This document shows, piece after piece, positions 1-7,148 of a stretch of DNA of 13,394 bases. A model generated the notes under the pieces. The model saw only the letters and a program-made list of their open reading frames with translations. It ran no database searches and had not been told where the DNA came from. The stretch lies in NCBI GenBank assembly GCA_016882345.1, contig VGQR01000021.1:1-13394 (forward strand), in the 5' to 3' direction. The translations under genes and the position numbers were made by a program. Positions within the stretch are counted from its first letter, which is position 1. Each line of letters opens with the position of its first letter. This DNA is from Cyanobacteria bacterium K_DeepCast_35m_m2_023. GTDB taxonomy: Bacteria; Cyanobacteriota; Cyanobacteriia; PCC-6307; Cyanobiaceae.

Positions 1-41
1 TGCTGGAAGCCGATCACAAGGTGACCGTGTCACCCCGCTGA
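1..41 (+). CDS. psaF: Photosystem I subunit III (PsaF), C-terminal end only
   Basis: Only the last 12 codons and a TGA stop (39-41) are inside the window; they read [12 protein letters not shown]. The short TVSPR ending resembles PsaF of marine picocyanobacteria as I remember it, and the next gene is psaJ, the usual partner of psaF in cyanobacteria. PsaF is a lumen-side subunit with one membrane span that docks the electron donor and borders PsaJ in photosystem I. The identification rests mainly on the neighbour, because the stretch is too short to carry a domain. Confidence 0.75.
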
Positions 42-57
42 ACCCAGTCACTGGGTT
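41..57 (+). repeat. Perfect hairpin starting at the psaF stop codon
   Basis: AACCCAG (41-47) and CTGGGTT (51-57) are exact reverse complements around a TCA loop. The first arm begins on the last base of the psaF stop codon. No T-run follows, so it is not a typical terminator. It may stabilise or mark the 3' end of the psaF message; that role is inferred. Confidence 0.7.
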
Positions 58-69
58 ATTGGATCCAAT
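58..69. repeat. 12-bp perfect palindrome in the psaF-psaJ gap
   Basis: ATTGGATCCAAT is its own reverse complement and directly abuts the preceding hairpin. It lies 28 bp before the psaJ start. It could be a protein-binding site or part of a larger RNA fold; the sequence alone does not decide. Confidence 0.6.
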
Positions 70-97
70 TCCATCCGTCCACGTCGCTCCATCAGCC

Positions 98-214
98 ATG
101 AAAAAGTTTCTGACCACTGCCCCTGTGTTTGCGGCGATCTGGTTCACCGTGACCGCCGGCATCATGATCGAGTTCAATCGGTTCTTCCCCGACCTTCTCT
201 TCCACCCCCTCTGA
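98..214 (+). CDS. psaJ: Photosystem I subunit IX (PsaJ)
   Basis: This 38-residue protein ([10 protein letters not shown] at the start, [10 protein letters not shown] at the end) has the length and features of PsaJ: a short charged N-terminus, one membrane span at about residues 8-25, and a Glu-Phe-Asn-Arg-Phe-Phe-Pro motif at 25-31. PsaJ is a small hydrophobic subunit at the edge of photosystem I that contacts PsaF and helps hold it and nearby pigments. It lies 56 bp downstream of psaF and is probably co-transcribed. The ATG at 98 has no clear Shine-Dalgarno sequence. A hairpin begins right after its stop, and a terminator follows about 50 bp later. The gene is complete and looks ordinary. 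Confidence 0.96.
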
Positions 215-240
215 AACTGTTGCCCAATTCGGCAACAGTT
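215..240 (+). repeat. Perfect 10-bp hairpin starting right after the psaJ stop
   Basis: AACTGTTGCC (215-224) and GGCAACAGTT (231-240) pair perfectly around the 6-nt loop CAATTC. The left arm starts on the base after the TGA stop (212-214). No T-run follows, and a separate, stronger terminator lies 25 bp further on. It may be a 3'-end stability or processing element of the psaFJ transcript (inferred). Confidence 0.75.
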
Positions 241-264
241 CCAATATCCATCTTTATGAATGTC

Positions 265-292
265 AAGCGGCTCTTTCGGGAGCCGCTTTTTT
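265..292 (+). terminator. Rho-independent terminator of psaFJ
   Basis: AAGCGGCTC (265-273) and GAGCCGCTT (280-288) form a perfect 9-bp GC-rich stem with loop TTTCGG, followed by a run of six T (287-292, the first two shared with the stem). The T-run lies on the plus-strand side only, so it should stop psaJ transcription and not that of the convergent gmk gene. Confidence 0.9.
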
Positions 293-348
293 GATGCCAT
301 GAATGCCATGACAACAATGGCGGCATGTAGCGGACCAATCTCCGCGAC

Positions 349-381
349 CGCAGCTTGATCGCAGCTTGCACGCAGCCTGAT
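349..381. repeat. Three tandem 11-bp repeats next to the gmk stop
   Basis: Three units CGCAGCTTGAT, CGCAGCTTGCA and CGCAGCCTGAT start at 349, 360 and 371, exactly 11 bp apart. They end one base before the gmk TAA stop (382-384). The remaining DNA between the terminator and these repeats (293-348) shows no gene; it contains an imperfect doublet of ATGCCATGA at 294-311. The function is unknown. The array could be a spacer-like minisatellite or a protein-binding array. Confidence 0.55.
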
Positions 382-945
382 TTATGTCAGCCCCATCAAG
401 CTTTCCAGTTCAGCCAGGGCGGCGTTGAGGTCGCCGTTAATCAAGGTCGCATCGAACTCCCCTTCTGCGGCCAGTTCGATGCGCGCCCGCGCCAACCGGT
501 TGGCGATGGCCTCAGGGCTGTCGGTGCCGCGGCCGCGAATGCGCCGCTCCAACTCGTCGAGGGACGGCGGCTTGATCAACAGTTGAAAGCCGGCCGGGAA
601 GCTGCCCCGCACCTGGCGAGCGCCCTCGAGCTCGATCTCGAGCAGCACCGGTTTGCCGGCATTGAGTTGGTCTTCGACCGGCTGCCTCGGGGTTCCATAG
701 AGGTTGCCGGCAAATTTGGCCCACTCGAGAAAGCCACCCGTCGCGATCCGTGCTTCAAAGCCGTTTCGGTCCAAAAAGAAGTAATGGACCCCCTCCTGTT
801 CGCCGCTGCGGGGTGGGCGTGTTGTCGCCGATATCGACAGCCAGATCTGGGGATGGCGCTGCAGCAACTGGCTCACCAGCGTGCCTTTGCCGACGCCGCT
901 GGGACCGGTGATCACGGTGAGACGCCCGGGGCTGGGGCTGGTCAT
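382..945 (-). CDS. gmk: Guanylate kinase
   Basis: This cytosolic enzyme phosphorylates GMP to GDP with ATP, in purine salvage and GTP/dGTP supply. The 187-residue product has the normal family length. The P-loop GPSGVGKG is at residues 14-21. The GMP-binding segment has SATTRPPR at 39-46 and Gly-Val-His-Tyr-Phe-Phe at 52-57. [15 protein letters not shown] (72-86) carries the Glu and Tyr that contact the substrate, and the lid region holds [10 protein letters not shown] (134-143). The reading frame stays open for hundreds of codons upstream, antisense to rqcH, but homology to the family starts at this ATG (943-945), which gives the usual short lead of about 13 residues before the P-loop. It is divergent from rqcH. 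It has no visible terminator of its own on the minus strand. Confidence 0.97.
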   Translation of the reverse strand: MTSPSPGRLTVITGPSGVGKGTLVSQLLQRHPQIWLSISATTRPPRSGEQEGVHYFFLDRNGFEARIATGGFLEWAKFAGNLYGTPRQPVEDQLNAGKPVLLEIELEGARQVRGSFPAGFQLLIKPPSLDELERRIRGRGTDSPEAIANRLARARIELAAEGEFDATLINGDLNAALAELESLMGLT

Positions 946-1020
946 GGTGGCTGGCTGCTGTGGGCTGGGATCCTGCCAGCAGAGTAGAAGTCGCTTCTCG
1001 CACCCCCAGCGCCGGCGTTC
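946..1020. promoter_or_regulatory. Divergent intergenic region gmk / rqcH
   Basis: About 75 bp separate the two divergent starts, so both promoters must lie here or extend into coding DNA. I see no convincing -35/-10 pair. A short inverted repeat, AGAAG-TCG-CTTCT, occupies 986-998. It is too short to interpret with confidence. Confidence 0.3.
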
Positions 1021-2721
1021 GTGGCCACCTCTCTGCCCAAGCTTCAGGCGATGGACCTGACCAGCCTCCGGGCCGTGGTGCACGAGCTGCAGGCTCAGCT
1101 TGTGCCCGCCCGCTTTGAAAAAGCCCAGCAGGGCGACCCCCAGGCGGTGCAGCTGGGTCTGCGGGGTCTGGGGGGCATGCACTGGCTTGCGCTCAGCTGG
1201 CAGGCCGAGGCACCGCGCCTGCATGCCATTGCGCCGCCGCCCCGTCAGGGCGACGGCAGCACCCTGGCCCAGCAGCTGCAGCATGGCCTGCGGGGTCTGG
1301 CCCTGGTCGCCCTGCAGCAGAGCGGCTGGGAGCGGGTGGTCGAGCTGGGGTTCGCCCGCCGCCCCGGCGAGGCGATCGAGCGTTGGCTGGTGCTCGAACT
1401 GATGGGCCGTCACAGCAACCTGTTTTTGCTCGATGACGGCCGCAGCGTGATCACCCTGGCGCGCCAGGTGCGCCAACAGCAGTCGCGGCTGCGCCCCATC
1501 GGCACTGGCGATCCCTACCAATGCCCGCCGCCGCTGCAGGGCGAACCCCCCAGTGGCCAGGAACCCTTTGCCCTCTGGCAGCGGCGGTTGCAGCTGCAGG
1601 AGCTGCCGCTGCGTGAGGCATTGCAACGCAGCTACCAGGGCATCAGTCCCGCCCTGGTCCATCAGTTGGTCGCTGCGTCTCTGGCCGAGCAGCCGGTCAG
1701 CAGTCTTAGCCCCGAGCAATGGCAGGCCCTGCATCAGCGCTGGCTGCAGTGGCTGGCGGCGCTGGAGCAGGGCTGTTTCGGCTTTGTGCGCGAAGGCCCG
1801 GGCTATCGCTGCTGGCTGGTGCCTGGCGTCGAGGCCCCGGCCCCAGGCCCCACCATCAATGCCGCCCTGGCCACCTATTACGGCGAGATCCTGGGCCGGC
1901 GACGCTTTCTGGGCCGTCAGCAGACGACCCAGCACCGGCTTGAGCAGTGGCTGGCCCGCGAGCAGGGGCAGTTGCAGCAGCAGCAGGAGCTGCTGCTGGC
2001 CGGTGAACAGGCCGACGCCCTGCAGCAGCAGGCCGATGCCTTGCTCTGCCGGGCCCACTGCGATCCGTTGGCGGTCGACCAGGCTCAGCAGCTGTACCGC
2101 CGTGCCCGGCGGCTACGCCGCTCGGGTGCGGTGATTCGGGAGCGCATCGCCCTGCATCAGCAGCGCCTGCAGTGGCTAGAAGACAGCCTCACCTATCTGC
2201 AGCAGACCGACGATCTCGATGGGCTCGAGGCCCTGGCGCGCGAGCTCGAGAGCGCCATCGATGAGGGCCAGGTGGGCCGCCCCCGCCGGCAGCTGCGACG
2301 GGCCGCTGCCCACGACCAGCCCCGCCCGCTCGAGCTGTGCAGTCCGGCGGGGCTGCGCCTGCAGGTGGGCCGCAACCACCGTCAAAATGCCTGGATCAGC
2401 CTGCGCCAGGCGCGCCGTGGCGATCTGTGGTTTCACGCCCAGGAGTGTCCAGGAAGCCATGTGGTGCTCAAGGCATCCGAGGGTGTGGCCGGCGATGGCG
2501 ATCTGGCGGCTGCCGCCCATCTGGCCGCCTACTTCAGTCGGGCCCGGGGCAATGCCCGGGTGCCGGTGGTGATGGTGCCCACCGAGGCGCTGCAGCGGAT
2601 TCCCGGAGCGCCGGCGGGCACGGTGCGCCACAGCGGCGGCATGGTGATCTGGGGAATTCCGGCCGAGGCCGAGCCTCTGCTCAGCGCGCCCCCTAGCCTC
2701 GCTGCGGAGCACCAACCATGA
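1021..2721 (+). CDS. rqcH: RqcH/Rqc2-type NFACT protein (ribosome quality control)
   Basis: NFACT proteins bind a large ribosomal subunit still carrying a stalled nascent chain, and bacterial RqcH recruits tRNA-Ala to add a C-terminal alanine tail that marks the chain for degradation. The 566-residue product shows the family order: NFACT-N (about 11-200, with [16 protein letters not shown] at 125-140), a helix-hairpin-helix-like part (ISPALVHQL, 208-216), a Gln/Arg-rich coiled-coil region (about 300-395), and the NFACT-R (DUF814) domain from about 440, with GRNHRQNAW (450-458) and [16 protein letters not shown] (468-483). The Asp-Arg pair expected in NFACT-N appears here as Glu-Arg (GWERVVEL, 102-109). 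The start is uncertain: GTG at 1021 is used, but ATG at 1051 (MDLTSLRAV) is a good alternative with AGG just upstream. Older databases call such proteins fibronectin-binding. The stop overlaps the tatC start, so the two are probably co-transcribed. Confidence 0.9.
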   Translation: MATSLPKLQAMDLTSLRAVVHELQAQLVPARFEKAQQGDPQAVQLGLRGLGGMHWLALSWQAEAPRLHAIAPPPRQGDGSTLAQQLQHGLRGLALVALQQSGWERVVELGFARRPGEAIERWLVLELMGRHSNLFLLDDGRSVITLARQVRQQQSRLRPIGTGDPYQCPPPLQGEPPSGQEPFALWQRRLQLQELPLREALQRSYQGISPALVHQLVAASLAEQPVSSLSPEQWQALHQRWLQWLAALEQGCFGFVREGPGYRCWLVPGVEAPAPGPTINAALATYYGEILGRRRFLGRQQTTQHRLEQWLAREQGQLQQQQELLLAGEQADALQQQADALLCRAHCDPLAVDQAQQLYRRARRLRRSGAVIRERIALHQQRLQWLEDSLTYLQQTDDLDGLEALARELESAIDEGQVGRPRRQLRRAAAHDQPRPLELCSPAGLRLQVGRNHRQNAWISLRQARRGDLWFHAQECPGSHVVLKASEGVAGDGDLAAAAHLAAYFSRARGNARVPVVMVPTEALQRIPGAPAGTVRHSGGMVIWGIPAEAEPLLSAPPSLAAEHQP

Positions 2722-3527
2722 GCGAGAGCGAGCTGCAACCCACCGGCGCGCCCCTGGCGCCGCCGCCGCCGATCCAGGTGGTCACCCCCAGCTCGTCGGT
2801 TGGCGATGAGTTCCCAGGCGAAGTCGAGATGAGCCTGCTGGACCACCTGGAAGAACTGCGCCGCCGTGTGTTGCGCAGCCTGCTGGCGGTCGTGCTGGCT
2901 GCGGCCGGCTGCCTGGTGCTGGTGCGGCCGCTGGTGCGTCTGCTGGAGGTGCCGGCCCAGGGGATTCGCTTTCTGCAATTGGCGCCGGGCGAGTTTCTGT
3001 TTGTTTCGCTCAAGGTGGCGGGCTATGCCGGCCTGACCCTGGCCCTGCCTTACGTGTTGTACGAGGCCCTGGCGTTCGTGCTGCCGGGCCTGACCCGACG
3101 CGAGCGCCGTTTGGTGGCTCCGGCAGTCGCTGGCTCGGCCCTGTTGTTTGCCGCGGGCCTGGCCTTTGCCTGGTGGGCCCTGGTGCCAGCTGCCCTGCAA
3201 TTTTTGGTCAGCTACGGCGCCGACGTGGTCGAACCGGCCTGGTCGATCGAGCGTTATCTCGACTTTGTGTTGCTGTTGATGCTGGCCACCGCCCTGGCCT
3301 TTCAACTGCCGGTGCTTCAGCTGCTCTTGGGGGCCTTGGGTCTGGTGCGCTGGCGCCCGATGCTGGCAGCCTGGCGTTGGGTGGTGCTGGTGGCGGCGGT
3401 CGCCTCGGCCGTGCTGACCCCCTCGACCGATCCGGTCACGATGCTGTTGCTGGGCGGCGCGATCACCGCCCTGTTCTTGATCGGGGTCGGGCTTGTGGCC
3501 CTCACCGAGAGCCTGCGGCCCTCCTAG
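2718..3527 (+). CDS. tatC: Sec-independent protein translocase subunit TatC
   Basis: TatC is the multi-spanning core receptor of the Tat system and recognises twin-arginine signals on folded proteins. The 269-residue product begins with a proline-rich tail of about 35 residues, then has the signature MSLLDHLEELRRR (38-50) and about six hydrophobic segments (roughly 51-70, 93-115, 133-155, 181-203, 218-233, 239-262). The loop YEALAFVLPGLTRRERR (115-131) includes the conserved Glu (129), and LTPSTDP (233-239) precedes the last span. GGAG at 2706-2709 lies 8 nt before the ATG, which overlaps the rqcH stop as ATGA. The downstream neighbourhood holds petC, a Tat-type protein. The last four bases (CTAG) are shared with the stop of the convergent DUF3067 gene. 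Confidence 0.96.
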   Translation: MSESELQPTGAPLAPPPPIQVVTPSSSVGDEFPGEVEMSLLDHLEELRRRVLRSLLAVVLAAAGCLVLVRPLVRLLEVPAQGIRFLQLAPGEFLFVSLKVAGYAGLTLALPYVLYEALAFVLPGLTRRERRLVAPAVAGSALLFAAGLAFAWWALVPAALQFLVSYGADVVEPAWSIERYLDFVLLLMLATALAFQLPVLQLLLGALGLVRWRPMLAAWRWVVLVAAVASAVLTPSTDPVTMLLLGGAITALFLIGVGLVALTESLRPS

Positions 3528-3847
3528 AGCACAAACTCGCTGGCCCGGCCCGGCGGCAGATCGAGGGCCAACGACAGGGCCTTGCCCAGCCGCGGCCGGT
3601 CGTTGCAGTTGCTCAGCCATTGGCGCACCGTCTCGGCCACGCCAAGGCTGTTGAGCACCAACACCAGCTCGCCGATGTGCCGTTCGTAATCCTCGAGGCT
3701 GAGTGGAAACGACTGCTGTTCCTGGTACGCCCACATCACCTGCAGGTAGACGCGGCCGCGGCGCTGCACCAGCTGCAGGTCGTAGGACGCCTGCCAGCGC
3801 TGCCGCAACAGGGCGATCACCTCGCCGGCGCTCAAGGGGGCGTTCAT
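3524..3847 (-). CDS. DUF3067 family protein, function unknown
   Basis: This 107-residue soluble protein has no signal peptide or membrane span. I recognise the cyanobacterial DUF3067 pattern: a region around [19 protein letters not shown] (32-50), a helical Glu/Leu-rich middle ([19 protein letters not shown], 52-70), and a tail with the [24 protein letters not shown] pattern at about 84-107. The family is found in cyanobacteria and, I believe, in plastid-bearing eukaryotes, which suggests a photosynthesis-related role; its position between tatC and petC fits this but does not prove it. The TAG stop overlaps the tatC TAG stop in the palindrome CTAG (3524-3527). It is head-to-head with petC across about 120 bp. 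The start ATG (3845-3847) has no strong Shine-Dalgarno sequence. Confidence 0.8.
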   Translation of the reverse strand: MNAPLSAGEVIALLRQRWQASYDLQLVQRRGRVYLQVMWAYQEQQSFPLSLEDYERHIGELVLVLNSLGVAETVRQWLSNCNDRPRLGKALSLALDLPPGRASEFVL

Positions 3848-3968
3848 GGCTCAGGCCCGCTCACAACAGCATGTTGCAACCCCGGCGGTCGGGCCGGGCC
3901 TCGGCCGCGTTGGGTCCAGGGCAAGTTCTAATGTGGCGCCACGTTGCGCCGGCCTCCGGACTGCCCGC
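3848..3968. promoter_or_regulatory. Divergent promoter region DUF3067 / petC
   Basis: This 121-bp gap must carry the promoters of two divergent genes. On the plus strand TCTAAT (3927-3932) matches a -10 box at five of six positions, without a good -35 at normal distance. Directly after it lies the perfect 10-bp palindrome GTGGCGCCAC (3933-3942), where the transcription start would be. This may be an operator for petCA (inferred). Confidence 0.4.
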
Positions 3969-4517
3969 ATGACCCAGATTTCAGCAGCCTCCCCTGCCGG
4001 TGACGTCCCTGGAATGGGCCGCCGTCAGTTTATGAATCTGCTGACCTTCGGATCGGTCACCGGGGTTGCCCTCGGCGCCCTCTATCCGGTGGTCAATTAC
4101 TTCATTCCCCCCCGGGCGGCCGGCGGCGGTGGTGGCACCTCGGCCAAGGACGAGCTGGGCAACAGCGTCACCGCCAGCGGTTGGCTGGCCACCCATAAGG
4201 AAGGCGATCGCAGCTTGGTGCAAGGCCTCAAGGGTGATCCCACCTATCTGATCGTCGAGGGCAGTGACGCCATTGGCAGCTACGGCATCAACGCCATCTG
4301 CACCCACCTGGGCTGTGTGGTGCCCTGGAACAGCGGCCAGAACAAGTTCATGTGCCCCTGCCATGGCTCGCAATACGACGCCACCGGCAAGGTGGTGCGC
4401 GGCCCTGCTCCCCTGTCCCTGGCCCTAGCCCACGTGTCGGTCGAGAACGACAACGTGTTCCTGAGTCAGTGGAGTGAGACCGACTTCCGCACCGGTGACA
4501 AGCCCTGGTGGGCCTGA
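3969..4517 (+). CDS. petC: Cytochrome b6f complex Rieske iron-sulfur protein (PetC)
   Basis: PetC takes electrons from plastoquinol and passes them to cytochrome f at the lumenal side of the thylakoid. The 182-residue product has a twin-arginine start ([14 protein letters not shown], 16-29) leading into the single N-terminal span (about 23-45), a glycine-rich hinge (51-56), and the two cluster-binding loops CTHLGC (111-116) and CPCHGS (129-134), with two Cys and two His for the 2Fe-2S centre and two further Cys for the disulfide. All key residues are present. The frame is open for 41 codons upstream, but the ATG at 3969 gives the normal length and leaves the intergenic region free. petA follows after 32 bp, the classical petCA operon. 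The twin-arginine motif implies membrane insertion by the Tat system, whose TatC gene is about 440 bp away. Confidence 0.97.
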   Translation: MTQISAASPAGDVPGMGRRQFMNLLTFGSVTGVALGALYPVVNYFIPPRAAGGGGGTSAKDELGNSVTASGWLATHKEGDRSLVQGLKGDPTYLIVEGSDAIGSYGINAICTHLGCVVPWNSGQNKFMCPCHGSQYDATGKVVRGPAPLSLALAHVSVENDNVFLSQWSETDFRTGDKPWWA

Positions 4518-4549
4518 TCTCGTCTTCTGCAACTGCCATCAGCCCTGCC

Positions 4550-5497
4550 ATGCGTCGCCTCCTCTCCTCCCTGATCGGTTCCTTGCTCGGCCTGAGCCTG
4601 ATGCTCACCGTGCTGATCAGCGCCGCTAGCCCCAGCTGGGCCTACCCCTTCTGGGCCCAACAGAACTACGCCAGCCCCCGCGAGGCCACTGGCAAGATCG
4701 TCTGCGCCAATTGCCACCTGGCCAAGAAACCCACCCGCGTTGAGGTGCCCCAGGCCGTCATGCCCGACACCGTGTTCAAGGCGGTGGTCGAGATTCCCTA
4801 CGACACATCCGTGCAACAGGTGGCAGGTGACGGTAGCCCCACGGGGCTCAATGTCGGTGCTGTGATCATGCTGCCCGACGGTTTCACCCTGGCTCCCCAG
4901 GACCGCATGAGCGAAGAGCTCAAGGAAGAGACGGCGGGCATTTATTACACCCAGTATTCCGACGAGCTGCCCAACACCTACATCGTTGGGCCCCTGCCGG
5001 GCGATCAGCACCAGGAGATTGTCTTCCCCCTGCTCTCGCCTGACCCCGCTGCCGACAGTTCGATCCACTTCGGCAAGTACAGCATCCATGTCGGTGGCAA
5101 CCGCGGACGCGGCCAGGTGTACCCCACCGGCGAGAAGAGCAACAACGGCGTGTTCACCGCCTCGGCTGCCGGCACCATCAAGGCCATTGCCCCTGGCGAC
5201 AATGGCGCCTCAGTGGTCACCATCAGCACCGAAGACGGTGGCAGCGTGACCGACACCATCCCGGCTGGTCCCACGGTGATTGCCGCTGTCGGCGATACCG
5301 TTGCTGCTGGTGCAGCCCTGACCAACGACCCCAACGTGGGTGGCTTTGGTCAGATCGATACCGAGATCGTGCTTCAGAACCCTGTTCGCATCTATGGTTT
5401 GCTGGCCTTCTTTGCTGCCGTTGCGCTGGCTCAGATCATGCTGGTGCTGAAGAAGCGTCAGGTTGAAAAAGTTCAGGCTGCAGAAGGCATCGTCTGA
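4550..5497 (+). CDS. petA: Cytochrome f precursor (PetA)
   Basis: Cytochrome f is the c-type haem subunit of the b6f complex and reduces plastocyanin or cytochrome c6 in the lumen. The 315-residue precursor has a Sec signal peptide ([10 protein letters not shown] start, hydrophobic core about 8-26), with likely cleavage after Ser-Trp-Ala (29-31). The mature protein then begins with Tyr32 (YPFWAQQNY), whose amino group is the unusual axial haem ligand in this family. The haem site CANCH is at 52-56. Near the end is one membrane span (about 281-299) followed by the stromal tail KKRQVEKVQ. An in-frame GTG at 4508 would add 14 residues and overlap petC; it is less likely because the ATG at 4550 starts a canonical signal peptide. 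lgt follows 8 bp after the stop. Confidence 0.97.
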   Translation: MRRLLSSLIGSLLGLSLMLTVLISAASPSWAYPFWAQQNYASPREATGKIVCANCHLAKKPTRVEVPQAVMPDTVFKAVVEIPYDTSVQQVAGDGSPTGLNVGAVIMLPDGFTLAPQDRMSEELKEETAGIYYTQYSDELPNTYIVGPLPGDQHQEIVFPLLSPDPAADSSIHFGKYSIHVGGNRGRGQVYPTGEKSNNGVFTASAAGTIKAIAPGDNGASVVTISTEDGGSVTDTIPAGPTVIAAVGDTVAAGAALTNDPNVGGFGQIDTEIVLQNPVRIYGLLAFFAAVALAQIMLVLKKRQVEKVQAAEGIV

Positions 5498-5505
5498 TCC
5501 ACTCC

Positions 5506-6357
5506 GTGCTGGTTGGTTTTGCTTCCCCGGGGCCCCTGGTTTTCCAGTTGGGCCCTTTTGCCTTGCGTTGGTACGGCCTGCTGATTGCGGTCGCGGTGTT
5601 ATCGGGGTTGGCGCTGGCCACCCGTCTGGGTCGAGCCCGTGGCATCGAGCCCGGCCTGATCGCCGACCTGTTGCCGCTGTTGGTGCTGGGGGCGGTCATC
5701 GGTGCCCGCACCTATTACGTCTTGCTCGAGTGGCGCCAGTACAGCAACGATTGGCTCTCGGCTCTGGCCGTCTGGCATGGCGGCATCGCCATTCATGGCG
5801 CCTTGATCGGCGGGACCCTCACCTTGATCCTGTTCTGCCGTTGGCGTCGGCAGCGGTTCTGGCCCCTGCTCGATGTGCTGGTGCCTGCGGTCGCCCTGGG
5901 CCAGGCGATCGGACGTTGGGGCAATTTCTTCAATTCGGAAGCCTTTGGTTTGCCGACCGATCTGCCCTGGAAGCTCAGCATTCCAGCGGTGAATCGGCCG
6001 CCCGAATTTCTGCGCGAGCTCTACTTCCATCCGACTTTCCTGTATGAATCCCTCTGGAACCTGGGTGTCTGTGCCCTGCTGCTGCTCCTGTTCAGGGCTG
6101 CATCGCGGGGCCGCATTCTGTTGCCTGCTGGTGCTCTCAGTTGCACTTATCTGATGGCATACAGCAGTGGTCGGGTCTGGATTGAGGCATTCCGCCTCGA
6201 TCCCCTGTGTCTGGTGGGCGTGCCACCCTTCTGCAGCGGCGGGCTGCGCATGGCCCAGCTGATGAGTCTGGTGTTGATCGCACTCGGCGCCATCGGCCTG
6301 TGGTGGCTCTATGGCCGTCGGCTGGCTTTGCCCGACCCCAGCGGGGTGAGCGCTTGA
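5506..6357 (+). CDS. lgt: Prolipoprotein diacylglyceryl transferase (Lgt)
   Basis: Lgt transfers a diacylglyceryl group from phosphatidylglycerol to the lipobox cysteine of pre-lipoproteins in the plasma membrane, the first step of lipoprotein maturation. The 283-residue product has about seven hydrophobic segments. The family signature is seen as [14 protein letters not shown] (90-103), with His91, and [17 protein letters not shown] (132-148), with Arg137, Asn140, Asn143 and Glu145. [12 protein letters not shown] (174-185) and [11 protein letters not shown] (222-232) are further conserved blocks. The start is GTG at 5506, 8 bp after petA, without a clear Shine-Dalgarno sequence; it gives the usual short lead before the first span. 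The stop overlaps the TTG start of cobM. Lipoprotein substrates of cyanobacteria include several photosystem II extrinsic proteins, but the link to petA may be only operon packing. Confidence 0.96.
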   Translation: MLVGFASPGPLVFQLGPFALRWYGLLIAVAVLSGLALATRLGRARGIEPGLIADLLPLLVLGAVIGARTYYVLLEWRQYSNDWLSALAVWHGGIAIHGALIGGTLTLILFCRWRRQRFWPLLDVLVPAVALGQAIGRWGNFFNSEAFGLPTDLPWKLSIPAVNRPPEFLRELYFHPTFLYESLWNLGVCALLLLLFRAASRGRILLPAGALSCTYLMAYSSGRVWIEAFRLDPLCLVGVPPFCSGGLRMAQLMSLVLIALGAIGLWWLYGRRLALPDPSGVSA

Positions 6358-7121
6358 GCACCCATCCCGTCTGGATTGTGGGTGCCGGCCCTGGGGCGCT
6401 CGATCTGCTGACGCTGCGGGCCGCCCGCCTGATCGAGCAGGCCGAGGTGCTGGTCTGGACCGATTCCCTCGTCAATCCCCAGATCGCTGCCCTGGCCCCG
6501 CAGGCTTGTGAGCGCATCCGCACCAGCACCCTCACCCTGGAAGATGTGATGGCCGCCGTGATCGAGCGGGCCCGTGCCGGCAAGCGGGTGGTGCGCCTGC
6601 ACGACGGCGACCCCTGCCTCTATGGAGCCCTGGCGGAACAGGTCTGCCGCCTGGCCGATGCCGACCTGGCGGTCGAGGTGGTCCCTGGCTTGAGCGCTTA
6701 CCAGGCCGCCGCCTCGCTGCTGAAGCAAGAGCTCACCATTCCAGGGGTGGTCCAAACGATCGTGCTCAGCCGGGCCGGTGGTCGAACCAGCGTGCCCGAG
6801 CGCGAGTCCCTGGCGCGCTTGGCTGCCCTGCAGGCCTCGCTGTGTCTGTATCTAAGCGCTCGCCATGTTGACGAGGTGCAGGCCGAGTTGCTGCAGCACT
6901 ATCCCGCCGACACGCCTGTGGCGATCGGCTATCGCCTCAGTTGGCCCGACCAGTGGTTGTCGGTGGTGCCCCTGGCGCAGATGGCGGCCGTCAGCCGCGA
7001 GCGGGAGCTGATCCGCACCACGTTGTATGTGGTGAGTCCGGCCCTGGCCGCCGGCATTGACCCGCGCTCCAAGCTCTATTCGGCCAGTCACAACCATCTC
7101 TTTCGTGGCGGGGCTGATTAG
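6354..7121 (+). CDS. cobM: Precorrin-4 / cobalt-precorrin-4 C11-methyltransferase
   Basis: The enzyme adds a methyl group from S-adenosylmethionine to C11 of the corrin precursor in (pseudo)cobalamin synthesis. It is a 255-residue tetrapyrrole methylase with [16 protein letters not shown] (6-21), VWTDSLVNP (35-43), a second loop [12 protein letters not shown] (80-91) and [14 protein letters not shown] (105-118), all typical of CobM/CbiF. Cyanobacteria generally use the early-cobalt-insertion route, so the CbiF substrate is the likely one. The start is most probably TTG at 6354, overlapping the lgt stop as TTGA: GGGGTGA, close to a Shine-Dalgarno sequence, sits 4 nt upstream, and the first SAM loop begins at residue 6, as usual. 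The open frame extends upstream to 6207 inside lgt, but that part shows no family similarity. Confidence 0.93.
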   Translation: MSTHPVWIVGAGPGALDLLTLRAARLIEQAEVLVWTDSLVNPQIAALAPQACERIRTSTLTLEDVMAAVIERARAGKRVVRLHDGDPCLYGALAEQVCRLADADLAVEVVPGLSAYQAAASLLKQELTIPGVVQTIVLSRAGGRTSVPERESLARLAALQASLCLYLSARHVDEVQAELLQHYPADTPVAIGYRLSWPDQWLSVVPLAQMAAVSRERELIRTTLYVVSPALAAGIDPRSKLYSASHNHLFRGGAD

Positions 7122-7148
7122 GTTGGGGATTCCTGATTCACCCCGTTC

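Noticed and set aside
946..2058. Long minus-strand open frame continuing upstream of gmk, antisense to rqcH
   Set aside because: Its translation is Gln/Leu/Gly-rich with no recognisable motif and mirrors the GC-biased codons of rqcH. The real gene starts at the gmk ATG at 945.
2529..3734. Minus-strand frame of 401 codons antisense to tatC
   Set aside because: Composition is Gln/Arg/His-rich repeats typical of the antisense of a Leu/Ala-rich membrane protein; no domain and no plausible start context.
3846..3968. Upstream extension of petC by 41 codons
   Set aside because: It would fill the divergent promoter region, and the added residues resemble translated non-coding DNA. The ATG at 3969 gives the normal Rieske length with the twin-arginine motif near the N-terminus.
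4508..4549. GTG start for petA 14 codons upstream
   Set aside because: It would overlap petC and place extra residues before a canonical Sec signal peptide that begins at 4550.
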